A stretch of 64,000 nucleotides of DNA from Ensifer sp. LC163 (GTDB lineage Bacteria; Pseudomonadota; Alphaproteobacteria; Rhizobiales; Rhizobiaceae): NCBI RefSeq assembly GCF_001695855.1, contig NZ_MBSS01000012.1, positions 124,001-188,000 of the forward strand. Direction: 5' to 3'. Below are positions 58,723-64,000 of the stretch, one piece after another (the stretch's first letter is position 1; each line of letters begins with the position of its first letter). Under the pieces are notes generated by a model. That model searched no databases, was not told the DNA's origin, and was given only the letters and a program-made list of their open reading frames with translations. A program made the translations under genes and the position numbers.

Positions 58723-59844
58723 TCAGCCGGGCTGATCGCCCTTTGCCTTCTTCGCCGCGACCTTTCCGTGTCCATGGTAGAGATCGCTATCAAGGTATCG
58801 CTGGATGCCGAAGCGAACAAGCACGCCGATGGCGGCAGCCGCCGGAACGGCAACCAGAAGCCCGACGAAACCGAAGAGCGCGCCGAAGGCAAGCAGGGCG
58901 AACATGAGCCAGACCGGGTGCAGGCCGACACTCTTGCCCACAAGCTTGGGCTGCAGGATGTTGCCTTCCAGAAACTGGCCACTGAAGAAGATGGCGGCGA
59001 CAAGCCCGATCCAGAGATAATCGGGCCAGAACTGCACAAGCGCGACGCCGACGGCCAGGACCAGACCGACCAACGATCCGACATAGGGGATGAAGCTGAT
59101 CATCCCGGCAAAGAGGCCGATCAGCAGGCCGAAATTGAGGCCGACGAGCGACAGGCCGATGCCATAGTAAAGGCCGAGGATGAGGCAGAGCGAGCCCTGG
59201 CCGCGAACGAAGCCGGCGATCGTCGTGTTCATGTCGCGGGCGATCTGGCGGACGACGCCGACATAGTCGCGCGGCACCCAGCTGTCGACCCGGTCGACCA
59301 TCCGGTCCCAGTCGAGCAGCAGGTAGAAGGCGACGACCGGCGTGATGACGAACAGCGACAGAATGTCGAGCAACGCCATGCCGGAGTTCCAGAGCTGCTG
59401 GAAAAGCGTGCCGAGGAAGCTGGCCCCCTGCTCCAGGAGCTTGGCCGAATTCTGCTTGATCGCCGTCATCTGGTCGGCAAGCCAATCCGGCAACAGCGTC
59501 GACTGGCTGTCGGTCAATAGCGCCTGCAGCTTGGCGATATAACCGGGCATCTTCTGAATGAAGTCGGCGGCCTGGGTGAAGATTACCGGAATGATGATCA
59601 TCAGCGACAGGGCGAAGAGCACCACGAAGCCGATCAGGATGACGACGGTCGCCATCAGCCGGCTGAGGCCGAGCCGCTCGAGACGGTCGGCGACCGGATC
59701 GAGGAAATAGGCAAGCGCCATGCCCGCAAGGAAAGGAAGCAGGATCGAGCTGAAAACCATCAGGAAGGCGATGAAGGCGGCAAGCACCAGCAGCCAGAAA
59801 ATCACCTGGCGCTGAAGTCCCGAACCGCTGACTCTTATGTCCAT
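58723..59844 (-). CDS. AI-2E family transporter (PerM-like)
   Basis: A 373-residue membrane protein from 59844 (MDIRVSGSGLQRQVIFWLLV); upstream ATGs extend into unrelated sequence. It has the AI-2E plan: two early helices with LLPFLAGMALAYFLDPVADRLE, a long amphipathic region, and a C-terminal SFIPYVGSLVGLVLAVGVAL and EGNILQPKLVGKSVGLHPVW. Substrate unknown. It is co-directional with hdaA and divergent from purM, 260 bp away. Confidence 0.92.
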   Translation of the reverse strand: MDIRVSGSGLQRQVIFWLLVLAAFIAFLMVFSSILLPFLAGMALAYFLDPVADRLERLGLSRLMATVVILIGFVVLFALSLMIIIPVIFTQAADFIQKMPGYIAKLQALLTDSQSTLLPDWLADQMTAIKQNSAKLLEQGASFLGTLFQQLWNSGMALLDILSLFVITPVVAFYLLLDWDRMVDRVDSWVPRDYVGVVRQIARDMNTTIAGFVRGQGSLCLILGLYYGIGLSLVGLNFGLLIGLFAGMISFIPYVGSLVGLVLAVGVALVQFWPDYLWIGLVAAIFFSGQFLEGNILQPKLVGKSVGLHPVWLMFALLAFGALFGFVGLLVAVPAAAAIGVLVRFGIQRYLDSDLYHGHGKVAAKKAKGDQPG

Positions 59845-60104
59845 GGTGTTCCCCGTAACACGCCAAGCATGCTTTTGCCGCATCATAATCTGTTTGAGGA
59901 GATAGGGGGCTCGCCGCGCGCCGGTCAAGTCCACGTGCTTCCCAGCCCGGTAAATTGAAGCCTCGAGCCGTTTCTTGCCCGTGGGATATGGGCAAAATGA
60001 TGAAAAAAGGCCGCGAAGGCAGGCTGTCGGCTTGCACTCCCTTGCCCGTCGTGCAATGCGCATCCGCAAAATACCTGTCGCACGACCAGCCTTGGAGAAC
60101 CAGC

Positions 60105-61175
60105 ATGAGCCAGTCGGGAAAGAACGGCCTCACCTACAGTGACGCAGGCGTGGATATCGATGCCGGCAATCTGATGGTGGAGAAAATCAAGCCGCATGTG
60201 CGCTCGACCCGGCGCCCGGGCGCCGACGGCGAGATCGGCGGCTTCGGCGGCCTGTTCGACCTGAAGGCCGCCGGCTTCACCGACCCGGTGCTCGTCGCCG
60301 CCAATGACGGCGTCGGCACCAAGCTCAAGATCGCCATCGACGCCAACAAGCACGACACGGTCGGCATCGACCTCGTTGCCATGTGCGTCAACGACCTGGT
60401 GGTCCAGGGTGCCGAACCGCTGTTCTTCCTCGACTATTTCGCCACCGGCAAGCTCGATCCCGATCAGGGTGCCGCCATCGTTGCCGGCATAGCCGCCGGC
60501 TGCCGCCAGTCCGGCTGCGCGCTGATCGGCGGTGAGACCGCGGAAATGCCGGGCATGTATTCCGGCGGCGACTATGACCTTGCCGGCTTCGCCGTCGGCG
60601 CGGCCGAACGCGGTCATTTGCTTCCGGCCGGCGACATCGGCGAAGGCGACGTCATCCTCGGCCTTGCCTCGTCGGGCGTTCATTCCAACGGTTACTCCTT
60701 GGTGCGCAAGATCGTGGCGCTGTCGGGTCTTGCCTGGGATGCCCCGGCCCCCTTCGGCGAAGGCACGCTGGCTGACCTCCTGATGACGCCGACCCGCATC
60801 TATGTGAAACCGCTCCTGAAGGCGATCCGCGAAACCGGCTCGATCAAGGCACTGGCGCACATCACCGGCGGCGGCTTCCCCGAGAACATTCCGCGCGTGC
60901 TGCCGAAGCATCTTGCAGCCGAGATCGATCTCGACGCCATCAAGGCACCGAAGGTCTTCTCCTGGCTTGCTCAGACCGGTGGCGTCGCTGCCAACGAAAT
61001 GCTGCGCACCTTCAACTGCGGCGTCGGCATGATCGCCGTCGTTCCGGCGGAAAAGGCGCAGGAGGTTGCAGCCGCGCTCGAGGCCGAGGGCGAAACCGTC
61101 TTCACGCTCGGCCGCATGGTCGCCCGTGCCGAGGGCGCCCATGGCACGATCTACAAGGGCAGCCTCGCCCTATGA
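60105..61175 (+). CDS. purM: Phosphoribosylaminoimidazole synthetase
   Basis: A 356-residue enzyme of purine synthesis (AIR synthetase). Start at 60105 ([20 protein letters not shown]) with GGAG at 7 nt. Motifs: [12 protein letters not shown], the ATP-binding [34 protein letters not shown] and [16 protein letters not shown]. The stop overlaps purN (ATGA), so both are co-translated. Confidence 0.98.
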   Translation: MSQSGKNGLTYSDAGVDIDAGNLMVEKIKPHVRSTRRPGADGEIGGFGGLFDLKAAGFTDPVLVAANDGVGTKLKIAIDANKHDTVGIDLVAMCVNDLVVQGAEPLFFLDYFATGKLDPDQGAAIVAGIAAGCRQSGCALIGGETAEMPGMYSGGDYDLAGFAVGAAERGHLLPAGDIGEGDVILGLASSGVHSNGYSLVRKIVALSGLAWDAPAPFGEGTLADLLMTPTRIYVKPLLKAIRETGSIKALAHITGGGFPENIPRVLPKHLAAEIDLDAIKAPKVFSWLAQTGGVAANEMLRTFNCGVGMIAVVPAEKAQEVAAALEAEGETVFTLGRMVARAEGAHGTIYKGSLAL

Positions 61176-61846
61176 TGAACAACGTGACGGCAGGCAGGAA
61201 AAAAGTCGTCGTCTTCATCTCGGGCGGCGGCTCCAACATGCTCTCGCTGGCCAAGGCCGCGGCCGAGCCTGGTTTTCCGGCCGAGATCGTCGCAGTGATC
61301 GCCGACAAGGCCGATGCCGGAGGCCTTGCCAAGGCTGCGGCGCTCGGCATCCCGACCTATGCGTTCCTGCGCAAGGATTTCGACAGCAAAGACGCGCACG
61401 AGGCGGCGATCCTTGCCGAACTCGAGCGGCTGTCCCCCGACATCATCTGCCTTGCTGGCTACATGCGACTGCTGTCGGCGACCTTCATCCAGCGCCACGA
61501 AGGCCGGATCATCAACATTCATCCGTCGCTTCTGCCGCTCTTTCCCGGCCTCCACACCCATCAGCGCGCCATCGACGCCGGCATGAAGGTGGCGGGATGT
61601 ACCGTGCACTTCGTCACCGAAGGCATGGATGATGGCCCGATCGTCGCGCAGGCTGTCGTTCCCATTGTCGACGGCGACACTGCCGAGACACTTGCCGCCC
61701 GCGTGCTGACGGTCGAGCACCGGACCTATCCGATGGCGCTGCGGCTGCTGGCGGAAGGCAAGGTCTGGATGGAAGGCGGACGCGCAGTCACGCGCGGCGA
61801 GACACAGACACAAGCGCAGCCAATGCTGATCTCACCGGCCGAATAG
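61172..61846 (+). CDS. purN: Phosphoribosylglycinamide formyltransferase
   Basis: A 224-residue GAR transformylase. N-terminal [19 protein letters not shown]; catalytic Asn-His-Asp are in [20 protein letters not shown] and MDDGPIVAQ. It overlaps purM by 4 nt and is convergent with acvB 11 nt away. Confidence 0.97.
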   Translation: MMNNVTAGRKKVVVFISGGGSNMLSLAKAAAEPGFPAEIVAVIADKADAGGLAKAAALGIPTYAFLRKDFDSKDAHEAAILAELERLSPDIICLAGYMRLLSATFIQRHEGRIINIHPSLLPLFPGLHTHQRAIDAGMKVAGCTVHFVTEGMDDGPIVAQAVVPIVDGDTAETLAARVLTVEHRTYPMALRLLAEGKVWMEGGRAVTRGETQTQAQPMLISPAE

Positions 61847-61857
61847 GCTGGTCACGC

Positions 61858-63243
61858 CTACTTTGACGCAGCGAGCCGACGATCGAGTGCGTCGAGCACG
61901 CGCCGGGTCAGCGCCGGATAGTTTTCGTCGAAATGGTGGCCGCCTTCGATCGCGACGACATCGACACCGGTGCCCTTCAGGTCAGGGCAGGCATCGCCTT
62001 CTTCCTCCGTGCCATGGATGCATTGCACCAGAGATGGGTCGATGCGCTTGATGTCGTCGAGTGGATCGCCACCGTCGCCCTGCCCTGCCGCGCCGAGCCA
62101 GCCAAGTACCGAGATCTTGTAGTCGACCTGATGCGACAGCGCCATCAGCGTGACCTGCCGCACATGGGCGCGCTCGCCGGGCGAGAGCAGATTGAAGGTG
62201 CGCGGCAGGATATCGGCGCCAAAGGAATAGCCGATCAGCAGAACATTGCGCACGTTCCAGCGCTTGCGATAGTAGTCCATCACCTTGGCGAGATCGTCGG
62301 CCGTCGCCTGCGGATCGCGCCCGGACCAGAAATAGCGCAGAGAATCGACGCCAACGATAGGAACCCCCTGTTGCTGCAAGACATCGCCGACCTGCTTGTC
62401 GATATCACGCCAGCCGCCATCGCCCGAATAGATCACCGCCATGGTATCGCGTGTCGGCTTGGTGTCGAGCACGGTCAGGGGCAAGCCGAACGGATTGTCG
62501 GCCGCGGCCTCGCTGTCGATCAGATCAGCGAGATGGCCGGTCAGCGCCGTGTAGGCTTCGTCGTCGCTCTCCTCCTGCGTGATATCAGGGTGTTTTTCGA
62601 CGAGCGCGGCCAAATGGTTTCTGCCCTCGTCGGATGCCGTCGGCGTAAAGACGACGGAGATCGGATCCGGCAAAGCGCCATCCGTCAGGCCGTAGACCAT
62701 GTGGTCGCCCTTCCGGGTTTTGTCCGCCGGCGTGCAGAGCTGCTTTGCCAGTGCAATGCCTTCCTCCGGGTCGACCGCGAGCGTCTGGCCGATGGTTGCG
62801 GCGGGGGTCTGGGCCGCAATCGCCAGCGCCATGGCCCCGCCAGCCCCGACGCCGGCAACGATCGGCGGCAGATAGGCATCGCTCTTCAGTGATCGCTGGA
62901 CCTGCTGGCTCAGCGATTCGATATCCGACACCGTGTAGATGCAGTCGCCATCGTCCTTGGCGAGAGCGGCCAGATAGGCATTGAGATCGATGCCGATGAC
63001 GACCGTCTTGTCGTCGACAAGCGTGCGGGCGACTGCGTCTTCCTTGTCGCTCCAGCCCTCCGCATCGGACAAAAGGACGACAAGGGCGGATGCCGTCTCG
63101 TTCGGAATGAGGATGTGCGGCGCCGGGATCATGCCCGTGTCGTAGGTTGCTGGCTTCTCCTTCGCCAAAGCCGGCGCAATCGCCGCCGTCGCCAGAAGGA
63201 CGGCTCCCGCCAGGGGCTTCCAGATGTTCGCGATCCGCATCAT
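61858..63243 (-). CDS. acvB: AcvB/VirJ-family lysyl-phosphatidylglycerol hydrolase
   Basis: A 461-residue periplasmic protein of the AcvB/VirJ family from 63243, where the ATG overlaps the lpiA stop (ATGA); the ATG at 63348 lies inside lpiA. Signal peptide MMRIANIWKPLAGAVLLATA, then two alpha/beta-hydrolase-like halves; the second carries LLIGYSFGADILPR, a GxSxG nucleophile elbow. In Agrobacterium and Rhizobium AcvB cleaves lysyl-phosphatidylglycerol; the enzyme that makes this lipid is encoded by lpiA. Confidence 0.9.
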   Translation of the reverse strand: MMRIANIWKPLAGAVLLATAAIAPALAKEKPATYDTGMIPAPHILIPNETASALVVLLSDAEGWSDKEDAVARTLVDDKTVVIGIDLNAYLAALAKDDGDCIYTVSDIESLSQQVQRSLKSDAYLPPIVAGVGAGGAMALAIAAQTPAATIGQTLAVDPEEGIALAKQLCTPADKTRKGDHMVYGLTDGALPDPISVVFTPTASDEGRNHLAALVEKHPDITQEESDDEAYTALTGHLADLIDSEAAADNPFGLPLTVLDTKPTRDTMAVIYSGDGGWRDIDKQVGDVLQQQGVPIVGVDSLRYFWSGRDPQATADDLAKVMDYYRKRWNVRNVLLIGYSFGADILPRTFNLLSPGERAHVRQVTLMALSHQVDYKISVLGWLGAAGQGDGGDPLDDIKRIDPSLVQCIHGTEEEGDACPDLKGTGVDVVAIEGGHHFDENYPALTRRVLDALDRRLAASK

Positions 63244-64000
63244 TTCTTCATCACTCCCTTGAGGCCGCCGCCGATGAGGAATGTCGCATCCATCAAGGCA
63301 AGGATCGGATTGATGCCGCCGCTCGCCACGAGGTAGCGCGGCTGCCACTGCGGATGGAACTTCGACTTGAAGGCACGAAGACCCTTGAAGTTGTAGAAGC
63401 GCTCGCCGTGCTCGAAGAAAGTTCGTGCTGCCCGGTCCCAGACCGGCGCGATCTGGCGTGAAGACATGCCCGACAGCGGCGCCATGCCAAGATTGAAGGT
63501 GCGGTATCCCTCAGCCTTCAGATACTCCATCACCTGCGCGAAGAGGAAATCCATCGCTCCCTTGGGGGCGTCCGGCGAGAAGCGCATGAGATCGACGGTG
63601 CCTTCCTGTTTGGTTGCCGTCACCAGGATGTTGGCGAAAGCAACGATCCGCCCTTCGTACATGAGGATCGCGACCGGCTGCTCGGCAAGGTACTCGGGGT
63701 CGAAGGCGCCGAGGGAAAATCCTTTCTCCTTGGCATTGTGATGGGCAAGCCAGGAATCGGAAATCGCCGTCAACTCGCCCATGATCGCCGGAATGTCAGC
63801 CGGCGCCACCATCTTGAACGCCAGCCCGTCCCGCTGGGCGCGGCTGACCTGCTGGCGCAGATTGGCCCATTTGCCGCCCTTCATCTCGAAACGTGCGAGG
63901 TCGACATGGGCGAGTTCGCCGAGCCTGAAAGCGCGCAGCCCTGCATCGGCATAGTAGGCCAGCCCGAGCGGAGAAACCTGATAGAAGACCGCGCGGCAAC
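63240..64000 (-). CDS. lpiA: Phosphatidylglycerol lysyltransferase LpiA/MprF, N-terminus cut by edge
   Basis: The frame stays open to the right edge (ATG at 63884 is internal: LAHVDLARFEMKGGKWANLR). Only about 253 C-terminal residues are in the window, the soluble DUF2156 catalytic part: LRQQVSRAQRDGLAFKMV, SLGAFDPEYLAEQPVAI, NLGMAPLSGMSSRQIAPVWDRAA and NFKGLRAFKSKFHPQWQPRYL. The membrane-flippase half would lie beyond the edge. It is translationally coupled to acvB. Lysylation of PG protects against acid and cationic peptides. Confidence 0.93.
   Translation of the reverse strand, partial: CRAVFYQVSPLGLAYYADAGLRAFRLGELAHVDLARFEMKGGKWANLRQQVSRAQRDGLAFKMVAPADIPAIMGELTAISDSWLAHHNAKEKGFSLGAFDPEYLAEQPVAILMYEGRIVAFANILVTATKQEGTVDLMRFSPDAPKGAMDFLFAQVMEYLKAEGYRTFNLGMAPLSGMSSRQIAPVWDRAARTFFEHGERFYNFKGLRAFKSKFHPQWQPRYLVASGGINPILALMDATFLIGGGLKGVMKK

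Overview
The window looks like a chromosomal segment of a rhizobial alphaproteobacterium, most likely Sinorhizobium/Ensifer. The reasons are the gene order (plsX-fabH-ihfA-merR, glyA-nrdR-ribD-ribE, ldtP-ldtR-hemB, a groES-less groEL, lpiA-acvB), the high-GC coding bias, the magnesium-type HemB, and five copies of a two-palindrome intergenic repeat that resembles the RIME elements of rhizobia. Genus assignment is inference; no database search was possible.

Layout. 1-1.9 kb: the end of a metallophosphoesterase gene and a CelD/FemAB-type acetyltransferase. 2-10.2 kb: a surface-polysaccharide locus with a Wzc/GumC-like chain-length protein on the minus strand and, divergently, an outer-membrane export lipoprotein, two GT4 glycosyltransferases, a polyprenyl-phosphate hexose-1-phosphate transferase and a Wzy/O-antigen-ligase-like polymerase. 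It resembles the unipolar-polysaccharide (UPP) adhesin loci of Agrobacterium and Sinorhizobium. 10.2-11.8 kb is gene-poor, with tRNA-Pro(GGG), a 77-aa ORF and a repeat. 11.8-21.6 kb is mostly housekeeping: merR, ihfA, fabH, plsX, a DUF177 protein, a cytochrome bc1 chaperone, the lipoprotein omlA/bamE, the proton pyrophosphatase hppA, an MFS transporter, nusB and ribH.

21.8-24.5 kb is a plus-strand accessory block (HAD phosphatase, cupin, GNAT, small exported protein). It separates ribH-nusB from ribE-ribD-nrdR-glyA (24.7-28.2 kb). 28.4-37.6 kb: L,D-transpeptidase ldtP and its MarR regulator ldtR, hemB with two small membrane proteins, the N-end-rule transferase bpt, a DMT transporter, an ArsR regulator and parC. 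38-42 kb: an exported protein of unknown function and a groES-less groEL preceded by a 72-aa acidic protein, with three repeat copies around them. 42-52.7 kb: a TetR/serine-hydrolase pair, aspS, an MFS transporter, a multicopper oxidase, rnd, a class III nucleotide cyclase, a DUF2000 protein and an AraC regulator. 52.7-58 kb is a phosphate module: a phytase-like esterase behind a tandem Pho-box-like array, convergent with the polyphosphate pair ppk-ppx. 58-64 kb: hdaA, an AI-2E-type permease, purM-purN and the membrane-lipid pair lpiA-acvB (lpiA is cut by the window edge).

Most of the window is conserved core. The points most worth a second look are the degenerate kinase domain of the Wzc-like protein, the small protein/groEL pair with a heat-shock-like promoter, the five-half-site Pho-box array, and the tandem mosaic repeats. 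I did not find a clear, wholly new defence or mobile system.
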